A stretch of 64,000 bases of DNA. Source: Desulfosarcina sp. BuS5 (lineage in GTDB: Bacteria; Desulfobacterota; Desulfobacteria; Desulfobacterales; BuS5). The stretch is taken from assembly GCF_028752835.1 (NCBI RefSeq), contig NZ_CP087952.1:3718501-3782500 (forward strand), read 5' to 3'. The position numbers and the translations under genes were made by a program. The notes beneath the pieces were generated by a model. The model did not search any database and was not told the origin of the DNA. It saw nothing but the letters and a program-made list of their open reading frames with translations. Positions within the stretch are counted from its first letter, which is position 1, and each line of letters starts with the position of its first letter. Below, piece by piece: positions 8,660 through 16,469 of this stretch.

Positions 8660-10321
8660 ATGACTGTTTTGGAAGATATTGCAAAGGAAAAGGAAAGATG
8701 GAAAAGAGAGCTCCTTAACAAGAAGCCCTATAAAAAGGATGTTAAACCGATAATTGAAGGGGTGGATGAAAATGTTGAGGTGCTTTTTACACCTGCTGAT
8801 ATTCAGCATATCGATTATAATAAGGATATAGGGTTCCCTGGTGAGTATCCATTTACCCGTGGGGCTTATCCCTCCATGTATCGCGGAAGATTGTGGACCA
8901 TGCGGCAGTATGCCGGATGTGATTCGGCAGATGAATCTAATGCTCGTTACAAATATCTAATTGAGCAGGGTAATATGGGTTTGAGCGTCGCTTTTGATCT
9001 GCCGACCCAGATGGGGTATGATTCTGATAATGAAGATATCAAGGAAGAGATTGGAAGAGTAGGCGTTGCTATAAGTTCTTTAAAAGATATGGAGATTCTT
9101 TTTGACGGGATAGATCTGGGAAAAGTTACCACATCTTTTACGATTAACGGCATTGCGCCTATAATTCTCGCGATGTATGTTGCTGCCGCAGAAAAGCAGG
9201 GAGTCCCGCGGGAAAAGGTCGGAGGGACCGTCCAGAATGATATCCTGAAGGAATATGTTGCCAGGGGAACATATATTTTTCCGCCCAAACCTTCAGTCAG
9301 GTTAATTGCCGACAGCATCGTCTTTTGTATGAAAGAGGTGCCCAGGTTCAATGCCATCAGTATTTCAGGAGGCCATTACAGGAGCGGGGGCGCAAGCCTG
9401 ATCCAGGAACTTGCCTTTATGATGCTCAATGGAATAGAGTATATTCAGACTATAGTCGACCGCGGCATTGATGTTGATGATTTTGCTCCCAGGCTGAGTT
9501 ATCTTGTGGTCAACCATGTGAATCTCTTTGAAGAAGTAGCAAAACACCGGGCCGCCAGAAAACTTTGGGCCAGCATAATGAAGGAGAGGTTCGGCGCCAA
9601 GGATCCTAAATCCATGATGTTCAGAGTCTTTTCGGCCGGATGCGGCGATGAATTGACACACGCGGAGCCGGAAAATAATATCATACGTCTGACTTTGATG
9701 ACCCTGGGAGGTGTTCTGGGGGGCGTTCAGTCCTATTTTACACCTGCATATGATGAGGCTTACGCTATTCCCACAGAGAAAACAGCTCTTTTAGGTCTTA
9801 GAACCCAGCAGATTATCGCCCATGAATCCGGAGTAGCAAATACCGTAGACCCATTGGCCGGTTCGTATTATATTGAATGGCTGACCGACCTTATAGAAAA
9901 AGAGACTAGGAAATATATGGTGGAACTGGAGAGCAAGGGTACTGTTATAGAATTGATTGAAAAAGGTTATATTCAGAGTGAGATGGCCCGGGTAGCATAC
10001 GATACGACCAAGGCCAAAATGAGCGGAGAACATATTGTTGTTGGTGTAAACAAGTTTGCAATGGAAGGTGACATTGAAGAAATCCAGATACACCAGGCGA
10101 ATGAAGAAGCGGTGGAACGTCAAATTGCCAGGGTAAAACAGTTAAAAAAAGAACGAGACAATGTGAAGGTAGGGGAGACTCTTAAAATTTTAAAGGTTGC
10201 GGCCGAAGGCACGGATAATATGATGCCTTTACTGATCAATGCGGTCAAGGCTTATGCAACGGTTGAGGAGATAGTCGCAACACTCAAAAATGTATTTGGT
10301 GAGTTTGTTGAACCAGTATAA
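8660..10321 (+). CDS. Methylmalonyl-CoA-type mutase, large subunit
   Basis: 553 residues from ATG 8660, which has a GGGGGGAG ribosome site; an in-frame ATG at 8630 lacks proper spacing. It is a stand-alone catalytic barrel with the B12 domain encoded separately. It keeps the residues that bind the substrate carboxylate in methylmalonyl-CoA mutase: Tyr84 (TMRQYAG) and Arg214 (PSVRLI), plus active-site His239 (ISISGGHY). Isobutyryl-CoA mutases carry Phe and Gln at the first two places. A carboxylated acyl-CoA substrate (methyl-, ethyl- or alkylmalonyl, or alkylsuccinyl-CoA) is therefore expected. It shares the operon with a second, divergent mutase (1998), so two different rearrangements are encoded together. 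Confidence 0.92.
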   Translation: MTVLEDIAKEKERWKRELLNKKPYKKDVKPIIEGVDENVEVLFTPADIQHIDYNKDIGFPGEYPFTRGAYPSMYRGRLWTMRQYAGCDSADESNARYKYLIEQGNMGLSVAFDLPTQMGYDSDNEDIKEEIGRVGVAISSLKDMEILFDGIDLGKVTTSFTINGIAPIILAMYVAAAEKQGVPREKVGGTVQNDILKEYVARGTYIFPPKPSVRLIADSIVFCMKEVPRFNAISISGGHYRSGGASLIQELAFMMLNGIEYIQTIVDRGIDVDDFAPRLSYLVVNHVNLFEEVAKHRAARKLWASIMKERFGAKDPKSMMFRVFSAGCGDELTHAEPENNIIRLTLMTLGGVLGGVQSYFTPAYDEAYAIPTEKTALLGLRTQQIIAHESGVANTVDPLAGSYYIEWLTDLIEKETRKYMVELESKGTVIELIEKGYIQSEMARVAYDTTKAKMSGEHIVVGVNKFAMEGDIEEIQIHQANEEAVERQIARVKQLKKERDNVKVGETLKILKVAAEGTDNMMPLLINAVKAYATVEEIVATLKNVFGEFVEPV

Positions 10322-10350
10322 GGTTTCGACCTTTTTAATAAAAAAGCAAA

Positions 10351-10768
10351 AAAGAATATAGCTTGATTCAAGGAGTGAAAATTATGGGACAACGAAAAAT
10401 CAGGGTATTGCTTGCCAAACCTGGGCTGGACGGTCATGATCGCGGGGCCAAGTTTATTTCAAGGGCGTTAAGAGATGCCGGCATGGAAGTGATCTATACC
10501 GGTTTGCACCAGAAAATACCGAATATTGTAGCTACCGCTATGGATGAAGATGTTGACGTTGTAGGCCTGAGCATACTATCCGGCAGTCACCTGGCTCTAA
10601 CTAAAAAATATATAAATCTGAGCAAAGAAAAAAGACTGGATGATCAGTTGCTTCTTGTCGGCGGCACTATCCCCGGGGTTGATGTCCGGAAGTTAAAGGA
10701 TATGGGCGCTGACGCAGTCTTTGGGGTCGAGACCAATATCGATGTTATTGTTGATTTTATCAATAACA
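10351..10768. repeat. 418-bp direct repeat, copy 1 (mutase small-subunit gene and leader)
   Basis: Identical to 11493-11910 except one base (A at 10633, G at 11775). It begins 33 bases before the small-subunit ATG and covers the first 128 codons. Beyond both borders the sequences differ completely. The 724 bases between the copies carry an AT-rich toxin-antitoxin pair. Confidence 0.95.
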
Positions 10769-10893
10769 TAGATTTTCTATTCTTCGATGTTATTCAAGTG
10801 CTTTTTAATTCATTTTTGGAATGGATTAATCAACTTTACATCTATATTTTTAAAATCTTCAACATTTCTTGTTACAAGATCAAGACCTTCTGA
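10384..10893 (+). CDS. B12-binding mutase small subunit, copy 1 with replaced C-terminus
   Basis: Start ATG 10384 behind CAAGGAG. Residues 1-128 equal the intact copy at 11526 apart from Arg84 (Gly there), including DGHDRG, GLSILSGSH and VGGTIPG of the cobalamin fold. At codon 129 the natural end is lost and the frame runs 41 codons into DNA antisense to the PIN toxin gene, giving a hydrophobic tail (FLFFDVIQVLFNSF). Total 169 residues instead of 133. Nearly the whole Rossmann domain is kept, so it might still bind B12, but the tail could hinder folding or pairing. Probably a by-product of the insertion event. Confidence 0.8.
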   Translation: MGQRKIRVLLAKPGLDGHDRGAKFISRALRDAGMEVIYTGLHQKIPNIVATAMDEDVDVVGLSILSGSHLALTKKYINLSKEKRLDDQLLLVGGTIPGVDVRKLKDMGADAVFGVETNIDVIVDFINNIDFLFFDVIQVLFNSFLEWINQLYIYIFKIFNISCYKIKTF

Positions 10894-11184
10894 AATTGCA
10901 GTGGCAGCGATAATTGCATCAGGTAATTTTATTTTGCTTTTTTTTCTAATGTTAATTGTCGTATCAGCTATTTCCTGATCAATATAAATAACTCCAAATA
11001 TTCCCAGTAACTCCCTAATATATTTTTCTTCATTCAGACTTTCAAATGCATATCCAAGAATTTCCATGTATGTAATTATTGAAATATATAAATCATCTAA
11101 CGCATCAAAAAAATTCAGGGGAAGATCCTGCTTTGAAAGATAAATGATAATATTACTATCGATCAGAGCTTTCTTACCATTCAT
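10810..11184 (-). CDS. PIN-domain (VapC-like) toxin
   Basis: 124 residues from ATG 11184, preceded by AAAAAGGA. PIN-fold acidic residues are in place: LIDSNIIIYL, TYMEILGY, KLPDAIIAATA and LVTRNVEDF. Such proteins are Mg-dependent ribonucleases held inactive by the neighbouring antitoxin. The start lies 11 bases inside the end of the upstream antitoxin gene, the usual TA overlap. It sits between the two direct-repeat copies and is richer in A+T than its neighbours, which supports recent acquisition. RNA target unknown. Confidence 0.88.
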   Translation of the reverse strand: MNGKKALIDSNIIIYLSKQDLPLNFFDALDDLYISIITYMEILGYAFESLNEEKYIRELLGIFGVIYIDQEIADTTINIRKKSKIKLPDAIIAATAISEGLDLVTRNVEDFKNIDVKLINPFQK

Positions 11185-11404
11185 CTCTAATTCCTTTTTG
11201 CCATGCTGATGGGTCTGAAATTGATTTGAATGGTCGTACACTTTTGTATTTTTCTGTTAGGAGTTTGATTTCATTTTTTATGTTTTTTATTGATTTTTTT
11301 TCAGACTTATGCCGGAGTTGTTTCTGAATTGATTCCCATTCTGAAATTGAAATTATTACAGAAACCGGAACGCCTGATTTATCAGTGATGTATTGGCAAT
11401 CCAT
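11174..11404 (-). CDS. Antitoxin of the PIN-toxin module (Phd/YefM- or DUF-like)
   Basis: 76 residues from the ATG at 11404 (AAAGGA, 8-base spacing; an ATG 9 bases upstream overlaps the ribosome site). The N-terminal part YITDKSGVPVSVIISISEWE resembles the Phd/YefM pattern of 'GxPVaVliS..ewE'. A charged helical middle and a C-terminal FKSISDPSAWQKGIRDEW would wrap the toxin. It overlaps the toxin start by 11 bases. The family assignment rests on pattern and position and is moderately sure. Confidence 0.75.
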   Translation of the reverse strand: MDCQYITDKSGVPVSVIISISEWESIQKQLRHKSEKKSIKNIKNEIKLLTEKYKSVRPFKSISDPSAWQKGIRDEW

Positions 11405-11492
11405 GACAAGCATCCTTTTATATTAGGTTAATAATGATTTTGAGTTTATTAACTTTTAAATGTTTATCAGTATGATTATATTTTTTCAACAC

Positions 11493-11910
11493 AAAGAATA
11501 TAGCTTGATTCAAGGAGTGAAAATTATGGGACAACGAAAAATCAGGGTATTGCTTGCCAAACCTGGGCTGGACGGTCATGATCGCGGGGCCAAGTTTATT
11601 TCAAGGGCGTTAAGAGATGCCGGCATGGAAGTGATCTATACCGGTTTGCACCAGAAAATACCGAATATTGTAGCTACCGCTATGGATGAAGATGTTGACG
11701 TTGTAGGCCTGAGCATACTATCCGGCAGTCACCTGGCTCTAACTAAAAAATATATAAATCTGAGCAAAGAAAAAGGACTGGATGATCAGTTGCTTCTTGT
11801 CGGCGGCACTATCCCCGGGGTTGATGTCCGGAAGTTAAAGGATATGGGCGCTGACGCAGTCTTTGGGGTCGAGACCAATATCGATGTTATTGTTGATTTT
11901 ATCAATAACA
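11493..11910. repeat. 418-bp direct repeat, copy 2
   Basis: Second copy of the small-subunit gene segment, with the intact gene end following it. See copy 1 at 10351 for the single base difference at 11775. Confidence 0.95.
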
Positions 11911-11927
11911 ATGTCCAGGTAGGCTGA
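11526..11927 (+). CDS. B12-binding small subunit of the methylmalonyl-type mutase, intact copy
   Basis: 133 residues, the usual size of a stand-alone B12 subunit. Motifs: DGHDRG for cobalt ligation, GLSILSGSH and VGGTIPG. Ribosome site CAAGGAG. It is the natural partner of the large subunit at 8660, but is now 1.2 kb away behind the TA module, with the truncated twin next to the large subunit. The gene ends NNVQVG. A perfect 12-bp hairpin follows 26 bases downstream. Confidence 0.93.
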   Translation: MGQRKIRVLLAKPGLDGHDRGAKFISRALRDAGMEVIYTGLHQKIPNIVATAMDEDVDVVGLSILSGSHLALTKKYINLSKEKGLDDQLLLVGGTIPGVDVRKLKDMGADAVFGVETNIDVIVDFINNNVQVG

Positions 11928-11953
11928 TTACAGGGTTAATCTTTTGTTTCTCC

Positions 11954-11981
11954 AGGTTCCCGGGCTTCTGCCCGGGAACCT
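11954..11981. terminator. Perfect hairpin between convergent mutase and gdhA genes
   Basis: A 12-bp GC-rich stem (AGGTTCCCGGGC and complement) closes a TTCT tetraloop. No T-run follows on either strand, so it may act as an mRNA 3' stabiliser rather than an intrinsic terminator. It lies between genes that converge. Confidence 0.6.
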
Positions 11982-12031
11982 CCACAATCTGAGCGCCGAT
12001 TAATCACGAACCTGATTAGTTACTGTTTTTT

Positions 12032-13381
12032 TTATACAAGCCCTTGATCCAGCATTGCATTCACTACTTTAACAAAACCTGCAATGTTAGCGCCTACCAT
12101 GTAATTGCCGGGAGCGCCGTATTCCTCAGATGCATCTACACAACTTTGATGAATACTTTTCATGATTATCTTGAGGCGGTTGTCCACCTCTTCCTTGGGC
12201 CAGCTTATACGCATGCTGTTCTGTGCCATTTCAAGACCTGATACGGCTACCCCTCCGGCGTTGGCTGCTTTACCCGGAGCATAAAGAAGCTTGTTTTCAA
12301 CAAAAATATCAATAGCTTCCGGCGTTGAAGGCATGTTAGCGCCCTCAGCAACAAGTTTTACTCCATTATTTACCAAGTTATTAGCATCCTTTTCATTGAT
12401 CTCATTTTGTGTCGCACTGGGGAAGGCGCAGTCCGCTTTATGATCCCACAATGGATTGTGGTCAAGAGAAGTATCCACTTCCGTATAAACCGCTCCGGAA
12501 TATTTTTCAATGTACTCTTTGATTCTGCCGCGCCTGATGTTTTTTAAGCGCATAACAAAGTCAAGCTTGTCCTTATCAATGCCTTCTTCATCAAAAATAT
12601 ATCCTGTGGAATCAGAAAGGGTTACCACTTTACCGCCTAGTTCATTTATCTTTTCCACAGTATATTGGGCAACATTCCCGGAGCCTGAAACAAGGCAGGA
12701 TTTGCCTTCAAAATTGTCATATTTGGTGGACAACATTTCAGCTGCAAAATAGACGCATCCATATCCGGTTGCCTCTGGACGAATCAAGCTCCCGCCCCAT
12801 GCCAGAGCCTTGCCGGTCAAAACACCAGTGAATTCATTCCGTAATTTCTTGTACATGCCAAAAAGAAAACCGATCTCCCTGGCCCCTATTCCAATATCGC
12901 CGGCCGGAATATCCGTATTGGGACCGATATGTCGAAAAAGTTCTAACATGAAACTTTGACAAAATCGCATCACTTCATTATCGGATTTTCCCTTGGGATC
13001 AAAGTCTGAACCTCCCTTACCTCCTCCCATCGGCAAGGTGGTCAGGGCGTTTTTAAAGACCTGCTCAAAAGCCAAAAATTTGAGAATGCTCAGGGTTACT
13101 GATGGATGAAAACGCAATCCGCCTTTATATGGCCCAATAGCGCTGTTCATTTCTATCCTGAAACCACGATTTACCTGTACCTGCCCCTGATCATCCATCC
13201 ACGGGACACGAAACATAATTAACCTTTCAGGTTCCACGATTCTCTCCAGAATAGCAGCCTGACGAAATTCAGGATTTCTATCCAAAACAGGCTGAACCGT
13301 TTCCAATACTTCAGTTACAGCCTGATGAAATTCTTTCTGATCCGGATCCTTGGATTTTACCACATCTAAAATGTTTGTCAC
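12032..13381 (-). CDS. gdhA: NADP-type glutamate dehydrogenase
   Basis: 449 residues, typical of the hexameric ~450-residue class. The start is the GTG at 13381, because AGGAGG stands 7 bases before it and the family N-terminus begins there; upstream codons have no homology. Seen motifs: PYKGGLRFHPSV, the glutamate/lysine pocket PMGGGKGGSDFDPKG, PAGDIGIGAREIGFLFG, the Rossmann entry SGSGNVAQY, and AEGANMPST. It converts 2-oxoglutarate and ammonium to glutamate or the reverse. It is last in a minus-strand run behind the receiver/PEP-synthase hybrid and the glutamate synthase-like gene. A diverged fragment of another gdhA lies at 19563. Confidence 0.96.
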   Translation of the reverse strand: MTNILDVVKSKDPDQKEFHQAVTEVLETVQPVLDRNPEFRQAAILERIVEPERLIMFRVPWMDDQGQVQVNRGFRIEMNSAIGPYKGGLRFHPSVTLSILKFLAFEQVFKNALTTLPMGGGKGGSDFDPKGKSDNEVMRFCQSFMLELFRHIGPNTDIPAGDIGIGAREIGFLFGMYKKLRNEFTGVLTGKALAWGGSLIRPEATGYGCVYFAAEMLSTKYDNFEGKSCLVSGSGNVAQYTVEKINELGGKVVTLSDSTGYIFDEEGIDKDKLDFVMRLKNIRRGRIKEYIEKYSGAVYTEVDTSLDHNPLWDHKADCAFPSATQNEINEKDANNLVNNGVKLVAEGANMPSTPEAIDIFVENKLLYAPGKAANAGGVAVSGLEMAQNSMRISWPKEEVDNRLKIIMKSIHQSCVDASEEYGAPGNYMVGANIAGFVKVVNAMLDQGLV

Positions 13382-13474
13382 TGTTAACCTCCTGTTAATT
13401 AATAATATGCCGTCTGACAAATTTAAATTTACGTCTTTATCAAACGCGTAACACACAAAAACTTGATATTTTTA

Positions 13475-16441
13475 TCAAGTCGCAATAATTACGCATTGAG
13501 ACTTCCTGCCATCGATTTTTAAAACCATAGGTTTTTCCAGCCTTACATGACGAAGAAAAGTTGTTTCCGTTATGCTGGACAAGGAATCAAGCCATTTCCA
13601 ATCAAGAGAATCTTCCGAACCTTCGGTAACAGTAATATAAGGTATGCCCAGAGAAGTAATGTTCTGAAAAAAATGAGACCCTTGTGAAGGATCAGCCTGT
13701 AATTGTTCATTCCTGATTTCAATAATAGCACTAACACCTGAAATATTCCGCCACTGGACAGGGATACCAAGCCATCTGTCCGCAGAACCCCATCTTCCTG
13801 GTCCAATGAGAAGGTATGGACGTTTTACCTTCAACAAATCGGCATTTATACGGTTTATCTCATCCACCATTTTAACTGTTTTCTGCAGCTTAAAATCATC
13901 AGGTTTGACATAAACAATATCTGCGATCTGATTATTTTTCCCACTGCCCAGGGCTTGGGAAGAAATACAAAAGGCATTTTCATAATCTTCCCGGGTTATC
14001 GGCACTCCATACCGATTTTCATCAGCCACCATAGGTCGCATCTGAAGAAAGAAAAAATTACTCTTTTCCCCTTTAGTTGGACTTAAATTAGCAGCAAACT
14101 CAATTTCAACTGGAGTTCCCATGCTTTTACGCCCCAGCTCCAAAAAATCGCACAACAGTTCAGGCAAAGGGATCAATTTATATTTCAATACCGAGGCAAA
14201 CGTTAAAATCTTGGGACCCGGCATATACCCCGTATCCCTTATACGATGTTCGTCCGGAATATACGTACCTGCAAGGGATTTAACCGGAAATTCGTCTGCA
14301 GCTTCATCCACTTCTCTTTTTTCCAGGTTGGAATAATTGTCAAAATCAAGCTCTTTAAAATTATTTTTAATCTTTAAGGCATAAAAAAACCTCTGGGCAT
14401 TTGACAGGATATCATCAACGGTGGAAAACTGGGGTAATATGGCCGGATATTTAGGTGAGAAGCGCAGAGTTTTCTCCCCTTCCACTACTGTTTTACCAAA
14501 ACCCAAAGCAAGATGTACAATTCCATCTTCGGGTTTCATATAGGAAACCGGATAAAAATTATGGGACTGTGCAACCCCTGAAATGTCCGGATAAAAATAG
14601 TCTCCGTACTCGGTTCCGGCAATCTGTTCAATAACAACAGCCATTGCCTCTTCCTGGGTTTTATTGATTGTATTTTTTGCAAATGCCTTGGGGCCTTCAA
14701 AATAGGTAGATGCATATACAAGTTTTATGGCCCTTACGAGATGGTGAAGCCTTTTAGAGAGGTCGGGATGATTGTTTGGAATCATGTACGTCTGATAAAG
14801 ACCTGCATAAGGGTGAAATTGCGCATCTTCAAGGAGACTTGAAGAACGGACGGAAAGAGGGTATAGAACCTGAGATAGGAACGTTTCAAGTTGTTTGTTC
14901 AACCATTCAGGCAATTTCGCCTTTAAAAAACCTTCAGCTACTTCCTGGTCGGAAAAACCATCGTTTGCAAAGCCTTGAAGTCTATTTTGAAATACGAACA
15001 ATTCAAAGCAGTCAGTACCGATGACCAAGGTTTTTGGAATAAGGATATTAAATTCAGGGTATTTCTCATATATATCCTGATTATCCTCAAGAAGAGCTGA
15101 CATAAATGCCAATCCTCTTCCTTTACCGCCCAGGGAACCCTCGCCAATTTTCACGAAATCCCGAACATATGGATCAAAATGATCCGGGTCATACTTGGCA
15201 ATAATCCCTTTTTGACGCAATTTACGTAATCGACGAATACTAGAGACAATATATTGTCTCAAGTCTTCAGTATTGCTAAAGTCATCAGACTTAACATCAC
15301 GAAATTTGGAACCTAGGGCGATCTCTGAACGGGCAATCATCCAGTTGGAAAAATGATTTCGCTTTGCATGATACAATAGGGATTCATCCGATATTTGAGC
15401 TACTTTTCCTTGAAGCTGAAGAAGATTAGTGGCCCTGTCGATCTCTGCACCAGTCTGTGTGCGAAAGACAAAATCTCCAAATCCCAATTTGGTCAGAAAA
15501 AAATTATGTATTTCTGCCAGAAGATTTGGAGAGTTTTTATCCAGAAATACTGCCGGTATCTCAGTCGCCTTTGCCATGTTTTCCGGTTCAGCGCTAAGGA
15601 GGAGTAAAGGAAGATCAGGAAGATCCTGTCTTATCAGGGATAACAACCGGGCACCTGCGTCGGCCACTATTTTACCGTCCTTGGGGATGCGGGTGTCCGA
15701 TATTACGCCGAATACAAAGTCGCGAAATTTTTGGTAGAGATCCAAGGCCTCTTCATAATTTTCGGCCAGCAGTATTTTTGGCCTGGCACGCATGGTGAGC
15801 AGACGGTGTTCTTCGTTAAGCCCCACCTCCATAACAGCCTGCGTCTGAGTGACGATCTCTTTATAAATCAGCGGCAGAAAAGACGAATAATAAACTGGGG
15901 AATCTTCAACCAATATCAATACCCTGACATTTGCTTTACTGGTATCATGCGCAACGGTCAGGTGATCTTCCATATTTTTTACCAATGCCAGAAGCAGGTT
16001 GGAATTTCCGGACCAAATATATATTTTGTCAACCCCACTGCAATCTTTATTTTCAGGAAGGGGATAAATACCTCTTGGGCTGTGGGCAAGAAGGATTACG
16101 GGAAGACCAGGTTTGATTTTTTTGATTTCCAGGCCCAAAGAAAAGGCGTCCATTTCATCAAGATGCGGCATGGTTATGACCATGTCGAATTTTTTTTTTT
16201 TCAGGAGATCTAAAGCTTCATTGGCAGACGACTTCCGGGTGAACCTAGGTGGCTGGCTAAGATTTAACCCTTTATATTCATTCATAATCCTTGATGCAAG
16301 CCTGCCGTCCTCTTCCATAATAAACGCATCATAAAGACTGGAAACCAGCAGGATCTCTCTGACCTTGATAGTCATCAATTCATGAAACACTTTAAAGCGT
16401 GCATGAAATTCACTGGCAAAGAGATTATCAATTGAAAGCAT
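13475..16441 (-). CDS. Receiver-like / PEP-pyruvate-binding (PEP synthase N-domain) hybrid protein
   Basis: 988 residues from ATG 16441 (AGGGTAT ribosome site; an earlier ATG 13 codons upstream has none). Residues ~30-165 and ~190-345 look like two receiver domains (FDMVITMPHLDEMDAF; LILVEDSP, SDTRIPKDGK). Residues ~440-900 are a PPDK/PEP-synthase ATP-binding domain (GEGSLGGKGRGLAFM, VRSSSLLEDAQFHPYAGLYQT, GTEYGDYFYPDISGVAQS, FLQMRPM). The phosphohistidine and PEP-forming domains are absent, so it cannot be a complete PEP synthase. A phosphotransfer or regulatory role is more likely. It stands between the glutamate synthase-like gene and gdhA. Confidence 0.8.
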   Translation of the reverse strand: MLSIDNLFASEFHARFKVFHELMTIKVREILLVSSLYDAFIMEEDGRLASRIMNEYKGLNLSQPPRFTRKSSANEALDLLKKKKFDMVITMPHLDEMDAFSLGLEIKKIKPGLPVILLAHSPRGIYPLPENKDCSGVDKIYIWSGNSNLLLALVKNMEDHLTVAHDTSKANVRVLILVEDSPVYYSSFLPLIYKEIVTQTQAVMEVGLNEEHRLLTMRARPKILLAENYEEALDLYQKFRDFVFGVISDTRIPKDGKIVADAGARLLSLIRQDLPDLPLLLLSAEPENMAKATEIPAVFLDKNSPNLLAEIHNFFLTKLGFGDFVFRTQTGAEIDRATNLLQLQGKVAQISDESLLYHAKRNHFSNWMIARSEIALGSKFRDVKSDDFSNTEDLRQYIVSSIRRLRKLRQKGIIAKYDPDHFDPYVRDFVKIGEGSLGGKGRGLAFMSALLEDNQDIYEKYPEFNILIPKTLVIGTDCFELFVFQNRLQGFANDGFSDQEVAEGFLKAKLPEWLNKQLETFLSQVLYPLSVRSSSLLEDAQFHPYAGLYQTYMIPNNHPDLSKRLHHLVRAIKLVYASTYFEGPKAFAKNTINKTQEEAMAVVIEQIAGTEYGDYFYPDISGVAQSHNFYPVSYMKPEDGIVHLALGFGKTVVEGEKTLRFSPKYPAILPQFSTVDDILSNAQRFFYALKIKNNFKELDFDNYSNLEKREVDEAADEFPVKSLAGTYIPDEHRIRDTGYMPGPKILTFASVLKYKLIPLPELLCDFLELGRKSMGTPVEIEFAANLSPTKGEKSNFFFLQMRPMVADENRYGVPITREDYENAFCISSQALGSGKNNQIADIVYVKPDDFKLQKTVKMVDEINRINADLLKVKRPYLLIGPGRWGSADRWLGIPVQWRNISGVSAIIEIRNEQLQADPSQGSHFFQNITSLGIPYITVTEGSEDSLDWKWLDSLSSITETTFLRHVRLEKPMVLKIDGRKSQCVIIAT

Positions 16442-16469
16442 ATTGCATACCCTATTGTAATGGAAGTTA

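Noticed and set aside
10351-11910. Insertion sequence as cause of the duplication
   Set aside because: No transposase or inverted ends in the insert; the 418-bp repeats are far longer than target-site duplications.
15731-16213. 160-codon plus-strand frame inside the receiver/PEP-synthase hybrid
   Set aside because: Antisense shadow; no ribosome site or homology.
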